In this document: piece after piece, positions 17,559 through 25,477 of the stretch
Numbering within the stretch: the first letter of the stretch is position 1
Layout of the letters: each line of letters starts with the position of its first letter
Notes under the pieces: generated by a model
Database searches by the model: none
The model's input: only the letters and a program-made list of their open reading frames with translations
What the model was told of the DNA's origin: nothing
NCBI GenBank assembly: GCA_043770095.1
Contig: JAYVIR010000026.1
Coordinates: 1-64,000 of the forward strand
DNA from: JBGSUZ01 sp043770095
Lineage (GTDB): Bacteria; Bacillota; Clostridia; Peptostreptococcales; Acidaminobacteraceae
Reading direction: 5' to 3'
Length of the DNA stretch: 64,000 nucleotides
Program-made: the position numbers and the translations under genes

Positions 17559-17636
17559 TTGACAGATAAAAATAATTATCATAATATTCGGTTAATAACA
17601 ACTTGTTCTACAAGTTTATAAAATAGAACAAGTTGT
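17559..17636 (+). promoter_or_regulatory. promoter with 13-bp inverted-repeat operator for the GntR operon
   Basis: TTGACA (17559-17564) and TAATAT (17582-17587) are 17 bases apart, near the sigma-A ideal. Directly downstream, around the expected start of transcription, arms 17598-17610 (ACAACTTGTTCTA) and 17624-17636 are perfect inverted repeats around 13 bases. The inner part also forms ACTTG-N5-CAAGT. The placement fits repression by the GntR protein encoded next. Confidence 0.75.
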
Positions 17637-17665
17637 CATGATAACCTATAGAAAGGTGCGCTAAG

Positions 17666-18403
17666 ATGGAAAAACAAAAGATTACCAGCAAATTAAAAGA
17701 AAAAATACCATCGTATGTGCCCATTTACAATAGGCTCTATACAGACATTGTCACAGGTGTACTACAAGATGGGACGCAGCTGCCCAGTGAATCAGACTTA
17801 ACCCAAATGTACAGTGTAAGCCGAAATACGCTTCGTCAGGCACTAACAGTACTCACTGAAGATGGGCTGGTTTCAAAGCGCCAAGGCAAAGGCACTATCG
17901 TTACATATAGAAACAATATGAAGCCGCTAGAAGGCAGCAATATTTGCAACCCAATGATCCGCTATGCCAAAGAGGCGGTTGAAGGCATTGAGATTTCTTT
18001 TAATTTTGCAGCCCCGACAGATGTGGCTCAAAAGAAGCTGGCAATCAACGCCAATGAGATCATCATGGCGAGCAATATCGTCTATTTGATCAAGAATAAA
18101 CCGATTGGGCGCACGTTCATACAAATTCCTGCCAAGCATATTGAGAAAATTCATTTGGATCTGAACAAAGAAGAAGACGTATCCGCTATGGTCAACACGA
18201 CCATCTATGAAATAGCAAAGTCCGCCAGTATGAACATTCGGGTCATTCGAGCTGAAGGGGAAATTAGGAAAATGCTAGAAGTGGATTTGGAAGCGCCCCT
18301 CTTATTTATTGAAGAAATTTTATTCAATAAGGAAGGGGAGCCCATCGCCAGATGCAAGTTCTACCTAATCCCAGAGCAGTATGAACTGACCTTATTGTTA
18401 TAG
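17666..18403 (+). CDS. GntR-family transcriptional regulator (HutC/UTRA type)
   Basis: A 245-residue regulator. The N-terminal winged helix reads LPSESDLTQMYSVSRNTLRQAL followed by GLVSKRQGKGTIV (about residues 35-75). The C-terminal ~160 residues are a UTRA ligand-binding domain ending IARCKFYLIPEQYE, the usual signature. It is the first gene of the ECF transporter operon and probably represses it through the inverted repeat upstream, with release by the transported compound or a product. UTRA ligands are usually small sugars, amino acids or nucleoside-like molecules; the ligand here is unknown. Confidence 0.93.
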   Translation: MEKQKITSKLKEKIPSYVPIYNRLYTDIVTGVLQDGTQLPSESDLTQMYSVSRNTLRQALTVLTEDGLVSKRQGKGTIVTYRNNMKPLEGSNICNPMIRYAKEAVEGIEISFNFAAPTDVAQKKLAINANEIIMASNIVYLIKNKPIGRTFIQIPAKHIEKIHLDLNKEEDVSAMVNTTIYEIAKSASMNIRVIRAEGEIRKMLEVDLEAPLLFIEEILFNKEGEPIARCKFYLIPEQYELTLLL

Positions 18404-18470
18404 AGTGCTTGAATGTAAGCACGTAGCCCTTGAAAAAACTCAAGGAACAAAAATCAGAGGAGGCAGTAAA

Positions 18471-19031
18471 ATGAAAGATTACTTCAAAGTGACCACAAAA
18501 ACCATCGTTGCAACAGGTCTGGGTGCCGCCATTTTCATGCTATTATTCATGTATATTAAAGTGCCATCGCCAATCCCAGAAACGAGTTTTCAAACCGCTT
18601 ATGGCTTAAGCGCATTCTTCGCAGTTCTTTTTGGGCCAATTGCGGGCGGACTGATCGCTTTCATCGGACATGGTCTTAGTGATGCGGTTCAGTACGGTTC
18701 TCCATGGTGGAGCTGGGTCATTGCCAGTGGGTCGGCAAGTTTTATTTTCGGTTTTGCCTATAAGCGCACGCGCGTTGAAGATGGCGAGTTCAAACTCAAA
18801 GATATTTTGACGTTCAATGTCATTCAAATCATCGGCAATATCATCGCATGGATTGCTATTGCACCTACGCTTGATATTCTCATTTACAAAGAACCTGCCA
18901 ATTTGGTATTCGCACAAGGCGCTATTGCGGCTTTCATGAACTCTATTAGTGCAGGTGTGATTGGCACAATGCTGCTCATTGCTTATGCGGCAACGCGTAC
19001 TCAAAAGGGCAGTTTGAGCAAAAATAAATAA
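18471..19031 (+). CDS. ECF transporter S component (UPF0397-like)
   Basis: A 186-residue integral membrane protein with five to six hydrophobic segments. The pattern is of the UPF0397/ECF-ribofla_trS group: VATGLGAAIFMLLFMYIKVP, then FFAVLFGPIAGGLIAFIGH, then SPWWSWVIASG. S components bind the substrate and dock on the shared energy module. AGAGGAGG before ATG 18471 fixes the start. It lies between the regulator and the two-ATPase subunit. Family knowledge: S components carry vitamins or similar micronutrients. The neighbouring SAM-cleaving enzymes suggest a substrate linked to SAM, methionine or adenosine, which is inference. Confidence 0.88.
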   Translation: MKDYFKVTTKTIVATGLGAAIFMLLFMYIKVPSPIPETSFQTAYGLSAFFAVLFGPIAGGLIAFIGHGLSDAVQYGSPWWSWVIASGSASFIFGFAYKRTRVEDGEFKLKDILTFNVIQIIGNIIAWIAIAPTLDILIYKEPANLVFAQGAIAAFMNSISAGVIGTMLLIAYAATRTQKGSLSKNK

Positions 19032-19092
19032 GCACCTCTAAAACTAAGCATAGAAAAATATCACTTCAAATGGCTAAAACGGAGGCAATCCT

Positions 19093-20826
19093 ATGAACAA
19101 GCGCCCCATCATCGAGTTTGAGAACTATTCCTTTCAATATTACGCTCAGGCGGCTCCGACCCTCTTAGAGATCAACTTGAAAATCTATGAAGGGGAGAAA
19201 ATCTTGATTGTAGGCCCTAGCGGCAGTGGCAAGAGCACTTTGGGGAACTGTCTGAACGGTCTCATTCCATTTTCCTACAAGGGTGAAAGTTTTGGCAGTT
19301 TGAAAATCAAAGGGCTCGAAACCAAGGAACTCGACATTTTTAAGTTGTCCAAAATCATTGGAACGGTTTTGCAAGACTCGGATGGTCAATTTGTGGGACT
19401 GACGGTGGGTGAAGACATCGCTTTTGCAATGGAAAATGACTGCACGCCGCACACTGAGATGCACGAGCGGGTCTCTAAAGTGGCTCAAATGGTGGACATG
19501 TCGAGTTTTCTAACCGCTTCACCCTATGAACTCTCAGGGGGGCAAAAGCAGCGAACAGCCCTCGCAGGCGTGCTGATAGACGATGTAGACATTCTTTTAT
19601 TTGACGAACCGCTGGCAAATTTAGATCCGGCAACTGGCAAGAAGGCCATTGAGATTATTGATGAGATTCACAAACAATCTGGAAAGACCATCGTCATTAT
19701 TGAGCACCGTCTAGAAGATGTGCTTCACTGCGAAATTGACCGCGTCATTGTCGTGAGCGAAGGGCGCATCATTGCAGACATGAACCCGCATGAGCTGGTT
19801 TCAACGGATGTATTGATTAAAAATGGCATCAGAGAACCGCTTTATGTCACGGCGCTCAAATATGCAGACATTTGCGTGACGCCTGAAATGAAAGCGGGAC
19901 ACATCTGGAGTTTGCAGATGGAGACGGTCACGGAAAAAATCAAAGCCTGGCATAAATCGGTTCAAATGGTTGATAGGCAAAATTTGAAGGCGCCTATCCT
20001 AGAAATGAAAGCGCTAAATTTTTCGTATGACGGCGTGAGTCAAATTTTAGACACCATCAATTTTGAAATTTTAGAAGGCGAAATGGTATCGATCGTTGGG
20101 AAAAATGGGGCTGGAAAATCCACGCTTTCCAAAGTCCTTTGCGGTTTTGTCAAAGAAGACAATGGATTGGTGCTTTTGGGGGGCAAGAGTCTCTTTGGAA
20201 AGTCAATTAAGGAACGGGCTGAAGTCATTGGCGTGGTCATGCAAAATCCAAATCAAATGATTTCCAAGCCTAAAATATTCGATGAAGTGGCGCTCGGTCT
20301 TCGTCTTCGAAAAATTCCAGAAGAAGAGGTCAAGACGCGCGTCGAAAAAATACTGGACATCTGCGGACTAGCCCCATTCATCGATTGGCCGATTTCGGCG
20401 CTGAGCTATGGGCAAAAGAAGCGTGTGACCATTGCGGCTATTTTGGTGCTTGACCCTCGCATATTGATTCTCGACGAACCGACAGCGGGGCAGGATTATC
20501 GGCATTACAGCGACATTATGGCATTTCTCTGCGAGATTAACAAGCTAGGGGTCACCATTATCCTAATCACGCACGACATGCACTTGATGCTGGAATATAC
20601 GCCGAGAGCCATTGTGCTGGCGGGTGGCAAGAAGATTGCCGATACGCACGCTTCGGCCGTTCTGACCGATCAGAGCGTCATTGCGCAGGCGAATCTTAAG
20701 GAAACATCGTTGTTAAATTTGGCTCAAATGGCTGGCATTCCAGACGGGACAAAATTTGTACAAAATTTTATTGACTATGAAAGGCGGGTGAGCATCGAAG
20801 ATGAAAATGAAACTATTCTCGTATAA
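19093..20826 (+). CDS. ECF transporter duplicated ATPase (A/A' fusion)
   Basis: A 577-residue protein with two full ABC ATPase domains. Domain 1 has Walker A GPSGSGKSTLGN, signature LSGGQKQR and Walker B ILLFDEPLANLD. Domain 2 has Walker A GKNGAGKSTLSK, LSYGQKKR and ILILDEPTAGQD. The link between them is near residues 270-300. Such YkoD-type fusions replace the EcfA/EcfA' pair in dedicated ECF systems. The T component gene overlaps its end by 26 bases. It powers uptake of the substrate bound by the upstream S protein. Confidence 0.94.
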   Translation: MNKRPIIEFENYSFQYYAQAAPTLLEINLKIYEGEKILIVGPSGSGKSTLGNCLNGLIPFSYKGESFGSLKIKGLETKELDIFKLSKIIGTVLQDSDGQFVGLTVGEDIAFAMENDCTPHTEMHERVSKVAQMVDMSSFLTASPYELSGGQKQRTALAGVLIDDVDILLFDEPLANLDPATGKKAIEIIDEIHKQSGKTIVIIEHRLEDVLHCEIDRVIVVSEGRIIADMNPHELVSTDVLIKNGIREPLYVTALKYADICVTPEMKAGHIWSLQMETVTEKIKAWHKSVQMVDRQNLKAPILEMKALNFSYDGVSQILDTINFEILEGEMVSIVGKNGAGKSTLSKVLCGFVKEDNGLVLLGGKSLFGKSIKERAEVIGVVMQNPNQMISKPKIFDEVALGLRLRKIPEEEVKTRVEKILDICGLAPFIDWPISALSYGQKKRVTIAAILVLDPRILILDEPTAGQDYRHYSDIMAFLCEINKLGVTIILITHDMHLMLEYTPRAIVLAGGKKIADTHASAVLTDQSVIAQANLKETSLLNLAQMAGIPDGTKFVQNFIDYERRVSIEDENETILV

Positions 20827-21634
20827 CTTTGAAAATACGCTCATTCACAGGCTTTCGGGCTTGACCAAGCTGATTTGCTTTTTGCTCTTGTCGTTTGCCG
20901 TGATGTTTTCTTATGACATTCGGGTCATTTTGGGCGCAATGGTCTTCTCATTTTGGGTGCTGCGCGTGTCGAAAATCAAGTTTTCTCAAATCAAACTCAT
21001 GGTCATTTACGTCTTCTTCTTCCTTTTGACCAATGCGATCATTACATTCCTCTTCGCGCCAGAACTTGGGGTCAGCATTTATGGCACGCGCCATGAACTT
21101 GTGAAGTTGTTCGGCCCATATAACTTGACCTCGGAGCAATTGTTTTATCAGACGACCAAGCTTTTAAAATATGCGGCGGTTGTGCCACTCGGGATTATTT
21201 TTTTACTAACGACCAATCCAAGCGAATTTGCATCGTCTCTCAATGGGGTGAAAGTCAACTATAAAGCAGCGTTTTCAGTGGCTTTGACACTTCGGTATTT
21301 TCCTGACATTCAAAGAAATTATCAAGAAATCTCTCAAGCGCAGCAAGCTCGCGGTTTGGAACTCTCAGACAAAGCCAATCTCGTCGACCGATTTAAAAAT
21401 TCTTTGCTCATTGTCATTCCGCTCATTTTCTCAACCCTCGATCGGATTGAAATGATTACGAATGCGATGGATTTGAGAGGCTTTGCAAAAGGGAAGAAGC
21501 GCACTTGGTACAATACGAAAAAAATGGATCTAGAAGATTATTATGCTTTAGCCGTCTCAGTGGCTTTTTTCGCCATAACGGTGAGCGTTTCAATGTTCGT
21601 CAATCATAGCCGATATTTCAATCCATTTGTATAA
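20801..21634 (+). CDS. ECF transporter T component (EcfT/CbiQ family)
   Basis: A 277-residue membrane protein with about five to six helices. The conserved cytoplasmic coupling region is present: an RYFPDIQRNYQEISQAQQAR segment and MDLRGFAKGKKRTWY, equivalent to the Ala-Arg-Gly motifs that touch the two ATPases. It begins inside the ATPase gene. With the S component and fused ATPase it makes a complete three-gene ECF transporter. Confidence 0.93.
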   Translation: MKMKLFSYNFENTLIHRLSGLTKLICFLLLSFAVMFSYDIRVILGAMVFSFWVLRVSKIKFSQIKLMVIYVFFFLLTNAIITFLFAPELGVSIYGTRHELVKLFGPYNLTSEQLFYQTTKLLKYAAVVPLGIIFLLTTNPSEFASSLNGVKVNYKAAFSVALTLRYFPDIQRNYQEISQAQQARGLELSDKANLVDRFKNSLLIVIPLIFSTLDRIEMITNAMDLRGFAKGKKRTWYNTKKMDLEDYYALAVSVAFFAITVSVSMFVNHSRYFNPFV

Positions 21635-21659
21635 TAAACAGACGTGAGGGGGCAGCAGT

Positions 21660-22514
21660 ATGAAACCGCTAATGGTTTTTCAGTCAGACTTTACCTATAA
21701 AGAAGGGGCAGTCTGCGCAATGTACGGCGTTGTAAAGAGTGTGGATCGGACGCTAGAAATAATCGATGGCACACATGAAATTCCTCAGTATGACATTTGG
21801 AGCGCATCTTACCGTCTGTTCCAATCCATGAAATTTTGGCCAGTGGGCACGGTGTTTGTATCGGTTGTCGACCCTGGCGTGGGAACGCCTAGAAAAGCCT
21901 GTATTGCCAAAACAAGTGACGGCTATTACGTGGTGACGCCTGATAACGGTTCTTTGACCCACCTGAAGAAGTGGGTAGGGATTACCATGGTCAGAGAAAT
22001 CGATGAAAAAGTGAATCTGCTGAGAGGCAAGGATACGGAAGGGACGAGCATTTTCCACGGAAGAGATTTGTTCGGATACTGTGCGGCAAAACTTGCAAGC
22101 GGCAAAATTGTCTATGAACAAGTTGGACCTCGTTACTCGGTTGACGACATTGTGGAGCTGCCTTTTGAGGAACCACGGGTAGAAGGGTCTAAAGTAATGG
22201 GCTATTTTGAAATCGGTGATCCTAATTTTGGAAATCTATGGACAAACATTCCTTTGGCATTATTTGAAGAAAACGGATTTGCTTATGGCGATCAGGTGAA
22301 GGTAGTTGTAAGGCATGCGGGTGAATCGGTCTTTGAAGAAACGCTTCTTTTCCATAAATCCTTTGGCTATGTGACGAAGGGTGAGGCAATGATTTATACC
22401 AATGAGCTCATGAAAATTTCGCTCGCGGTCAATCAAGGCAGTTTGGTTGATCAGTACCATCTCAGTTGGGGCGATGAGTGGAAGGTTACGTTTGAAAAAG
22501 TGGTGAGTGCATGA
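21660..22514 (+). CDS. SAM hydroxide adenosyltransferase (DUF62), copy 1
   Basis: A 284-residue member of the DUF62/SAM hydroxide adenosyltransferase family, which cleaves S-adenosylmethionine with hydroxide to adenosine and methionine and is related to the fluorinase/chlorinase enzymes. The family triad is visible: Asp71 and Arg78 in VVDPGVGTPRK, and His133 in FHGRDLF. The N-terminal FQSDFTYKEGAVCAMYGV and the TPDNGSLTH block also match. It follows the T component by 25 bases with a GAGGGGG site, and its stop overlaps the start of the GNAT gene (ATGA at 22511). An ECF operon is an unexpected place for it. Confidence 0.92.
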   Translation: MKPLMVFQSDFTYKEGAVCAMYGVVKSVDRTLEIIDGTHEIPQYDIWSASYRLFQSMKFWPVGTVFVSVVDPGVGTPRKACIAKTSDGYYVVTPDNGSLTHLKKWVGITMVREIDEKVNLLRGKDTEGTSIFHGRDLFGYCAAKLASGKIVYEQVGPRYSVDDIVELPFEEPRVEGSKVMGYFEIGDPNFGNLWTNIPLALFEENGFAYGDQVKVVVRHAGESVFEETLLFHKSFGYVTKGEAMIYTNELMKISLAVNQGSLVDQYHLSWGDEWKVTFEKVVSA

Positions 22515-23359
22515 TAACGAAAGCGACTAAGCTCGATCAGGGGCTAATTTTGGACTACTGCATGGCCGAGCCAAATATCAACATTTTCATTATTGGGGAC
22601 ATTGAAACGCATGGTTTTGAGAGTGATTTTCAAGATGTGTGGGTTCAGACAAAACCAAATATTTTGCTGAAAAATGGCGATGAAACGCTTCCAAACCCTC
22701 TAACGGGTATTGTCCTCAGATACCACGACAACTTTATTGTTTACAGCCAGAAAAACGATATGGATTTCTTTGAAGTCTTAGATTTTTTACAAATACAATC
22801 CAAAACACATCAAGTCAACATCATCAGCGGCAAAAAATCGGTTGTTGAACCGCTTTATCTAGCTTTAGGCAAAGATTACAGCAAGCGTGAAATGTCATTT
22901 TGCGCCCTTAAAGACGCTTCAAAACTGTTGAGCGACACCACAAAAACGCTAATAGCAACCGTGAGCGACGCGCGAGAAATTGCCGAAACCTATGGTCAAA
23001 TTGCTGAATTTGCAGGTCTCTACTCAGCTGACCCAGAGCGGCGCTATCAGCAAATTGCAAAGCGCATTGAGAGCGGCGAAGGGGTGCATGTGGTAGTGCG
23101 AGGGGCAAATGGCCCTATCATTTCCCACGGCAACACCACTGCGGAAACCAGTGTCAGCGCAATGATTGGCGGTGTATTCACGCTTCCTGAGCACAGAAGA
23201 AATGGCTACGCAAGTACCATCGTCTCGGCGCTGTGCCACGCATTAATCAAAAAAGGAAAATCGGCATGCCTGTTCTATGACAATCCAGAAAGCGAACGAC
23301 TTTTTAAAAAATTAGGATTTGAAACCATCGAAAATTGGACAATACTGGGGAGGCAATAA
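22511..23359 (+). CDS. GNAT-family N-acetyltransferase
   Basis: A 282-residue protein. An N-terminal domain of about 120 residues (starts MITKATKLDQGLILDYCMAE) precedes a C-terminal GNAT domain. There the acetyl-CoA loop reads VFTLPEHRRNGYASTIVSAL (the Q/RxxGxG/A type) and the final strand NPESERLFKKLGFE. It starts within the stop codon of DUF62 copy 1 and ends one base before the start of DUF62 copy 2, so all three are co-translated. The acceptor is unknown; it may acylate the transported substrate or an amine derived from it. Confidence 0.85.
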   Translation: MITKATKLDQGLILDYCMAEPNINIFIIGDIETHGFESDFQDVWVQTKPNILLKNGDETLPNPLTGIVLRYHDNFIVYSQKNDMDFFEVLDFLQIQSKTHQVNIISGKKSVVEPLYLALGKDYSKREMSFCALKDASKLLSDTTKTLIATVSDAREIAETYGQIAEFAGLYSADPERRYQQIAKRIESGEGVHVVVRGANGPIISHGNTTAETSVSAMIGGVFTLPEHRRNGYASTIVSALCHALIKKGKSACLFYDNPESERLFKKLGFETIENWTILGRQ

Positions 23360-23360
23360 T

Positions 23361-24203
23361 ATGAGCGGGTTATTGGTACTGCAAAGTGATTTTGGATTGA
23401 CGGACGGCGCAGTTGCTGCAATGTACGGCGTTGCGCTAGAGGTCAATAAAGACATTAAGTTGTTTAGTTTGACTCACGATATTACCCCTTACCATATTTG
23501 GGAAGCCTCTTACCGCTTATACCAATCCGTGGAGTACTGGCCAAAGGGAACAATCTTTGTATCGGTTGTGGATCCGGGTGTGGGGAGCAGTCGAAAGAGC
23601 GTCGTTGTGAAAACCGTGAATGGCCATTATATTGTTACGCCAAACAATGGCACCCTGACGCACATTAAGTGTTTTGTGGGCATTGAATCCATTCGAGAAA
23701 TTGAAGAATCTAAGCACAGAAGGCAGAATACAGAATTTTCTTATACGTTTCACGGGCGAGATGTCTATGCGTACACAGGTGCAAAATTGGCATCGGGCTT
23801 AATCGATTTTGAAGACGTGGGTGCACTCCTTAGTGTTGACGAGATTGAAGAACTTGAAATGGGCGCCGTTACAAAGACTGAAGGAAGTGTCAAAGGCAGC
23901 ATTGATATTTTAGATGTAAGATTTGGAAGCCTTTGGAGCAACATTACGCGCGAAGATTTCCTTGAAATTGGTTTTGAATACGGCGAAATGATTGAGGTGG
24001 TCATCCGAAATGGCTCGACACTTGTTTACAACAACCGCATTGTTTATGGAAAATCCTTTGCCGATGTTTATGTCAGCGAACAAATTATCTACGTCAATTC
24101 TCTGTACCGCATGGCAATTGCAATCAACCAAGGCAACTTTGCAAAGGCGTACAGCATAGGGACGGGGATTCACTGGACGATTGAATTTAAAAAGATTAAG
24201 TAA
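23361..24203 (+). CDS. SAM hydroxide adenosyltransferase (DUF62), copy 2
   Basis: A 280-residue paralogue of the gene at 21660. The triad is kept: Asp71 and Arg78 in VVDPGVGSSRK, and His131 in FHGRDVY. The sequence starts MSGLLVLQSDFGLTDGAVAA. GGGGAGG at 23347-23353 places the start at 23361, although the frame is open from 23319. It is the last gene of the GntR/ECF operon; a terminator follows. Two diverged but complete copies imply either different substrates or a hetero-oligomer (family members are usually trimers). Confidence 0.92.
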   Translation: MSGLLVLQSDFGLTDGAVAAMYGVALEVNKDIKLFSLTHDITPYHIWEASYRLYQSVEYWPKGTIFVSVVDPGVGSSRKSVVVKTVNGHYIVTPNNGTLTHIKCFVGIESIREIEESKHRRQNTEFSYTFHGRDVYAYTGAKLASGLIDFEDVGALLSVDEIEELEMGAVTKTEGSVKGSIDILDVRFGSLWSNITREDFLEIGFEYGEMIEVVIRNGSTLVYNNRIVYGKSFADVYVSEQIIYVNSLYRMAIAINQGNFAKAYSIGTGIHWTIEFKKIK

Positions 24204-24206
24204 TTT

Positions 24207-24256
24207 AAAAAAGGCGATGCTCTCCCAAAAGTTTTTAGGAGGACTCGCCTTTATTG
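24207..24256. terminator. bidirectional terminator between convergent units
   Basis: AAAAGGCGA at 24209 pairs with TCGCCTTT ending at 24252, with an inner CTCC/GGAG step. A-rich on the left and T-rich on the right, it can end both the ECF operon (+) and the kinase/MCP operon (-). Confidence 0.75.
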
Positions 24257-24273
24257 TTTTAACCCTCTAATTA

Positions 24274-25425
24274 TTATGATGTCGGCGCTTCTACATTTAT
24301 AGTAATTTCAAACCGTGTCCCTTTACCAAGTTGCGTATTAACCTTAATGTCGCCGTCCATTAAATCTGTAAGCGTTTTTACAATGGAAAGACCAAGCCCC
24401 GTGCCACCGTATTTTTTGAAAATGATATTATCGCCTTGGACATATTCTTCGAAGAGGTGAGCTTGTTTTTCTGGATTAATGCCTAAGCCTGTGTCTTCAA
24501 CAATAATCTGAAGATTACGAGATTCCTCCTCGTAAACCAAGTTTAGCGAGATGACACCTTTCTTGGTAAATTTGAGCGCATTGCTGATCAAGTTAGAGAT
24601 GATTTGCATCAATTTCATTTCATCTGCATAAATTGGTTTTGGAAAATTGCCTTCAATGGTAGAAATGAAGCGCAAGTTATTGGCTTCAATTGAGTTGGTG
24701 TAAATTTGATCAATCTCATGTTTAATTTTTTGAATATTAACGGGCTCCTTAACATAGGCAACTTTTCCGGATTCAAATTTAGACAGATCCAACAAGTTAT
24801 TGACAAGGCCAATCAGCAAATTTGCTGAGGAGCGCATGTAGCTGAGCATTTCATTGGTTTCTTCATCATAATCATTTTGAGAAAGTAAGGTGATAAACCC
24901 ATTGATCACATTCAGTGGGTTTCTAATTTCATGACTGACATAAGCCAAGAGTTGAGACTTCGAATTCAGGGCTTCTAGCGCCATTTCTTTTGATTGACTC
25001 AGTTCAATGCTATTATTTTTTTCTTCGGTAATATCATAGCAGGAGCCAATATAGCCTTGAAATTCATTTTCGAGACCGTAAAATGGAATGCCAAGGTCTA
25101 AAATCCAGCGGTACTCGCCGTCAGCTCTCATCAATCGATATTCCATTGAAAAGGATTCTTGTTTGTTAAAATGAGTCAAATAGACATCTAAACAGCGGTC
25201 AAAGTCTTCTTTGTGAACGCCTTCTGTCCATCCATTTCCGGATTCTTCTTCCAAACTACGCCCTCTGAAATCCAGCCAATTTTTATTGAAATACCAACAT
25301 AAACCATCCGTCCCTGCCATCCAAATAAGTGCAGGGAAGTCGTCAAATATTTTCTTGTAAAAGAGCGCTGTTTTTTCAGAGTCTTCGTATAGCTCTTTTA
25401 GTGGAAGTAGGCCTTTTTCGCTCAT
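24274..25425 (-). CDS. PAS-domain sensor histidine kinase
   Basis: A 383-residue soluble kinase. Residues 20-140 form a PAS fold (FPALIWMAGTDGLCWYFN, ending GYIGSCYDITEEK). HisKA follows with the phospho-His in YVSHEIRNPLN, then HATPase_c with N-box NLISNALKFT, G1 DTGLGI and G2 GGTGLGLSI. No membrane segment. The start at 25425 is the ATG behind AGAGGTGA; a GTG at 25434 lies inside that site. It is the second gene after the chemoreceptor, 52 bases downstream, and likely co-transcribed. No response regulator is adjacent. The PAS may sense redox or a small ligand. Confidence 0.9.
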   Translation of the reverse strand: MSEKGLLPLKELYEDSEKTALFYKKIFDDFPALIWMAGTDGLCWYFNKNWLDFRGRSLEEESGNGWTEGVHKEDFDRCLDVYLTHFNKQESFSMEYRLMRADGEYRWILDLGIPFYGLENEFQGYIGSCYDITEEKNNSIELSQSKEMALEALNSKSQLLAYVSHEIRNPLNVINGFITLLSQNDYDEETNEMLSYMRSSANLLIGLVNNLLDLSKFESGKVAYVKEPVNIQKIKHEIDQIYTNSIEANNLRFISTIEGNFPKPIYADEMKLMQIISNLISNALKFTKKGVISLNLVYEEESRNLQIIVEDTGLGINPEKQAHLFEEYVQGDNIIFKKYGGTGLGLSIVKTLTDLMDGDIKVNTQLGKGTRFEITINVEAPTS

Positions 25426-25477
25426 TATTTTCACCTCTTTTTAAAGTTACATTTTTTAAAGTTTAAAGTATAGCGCT

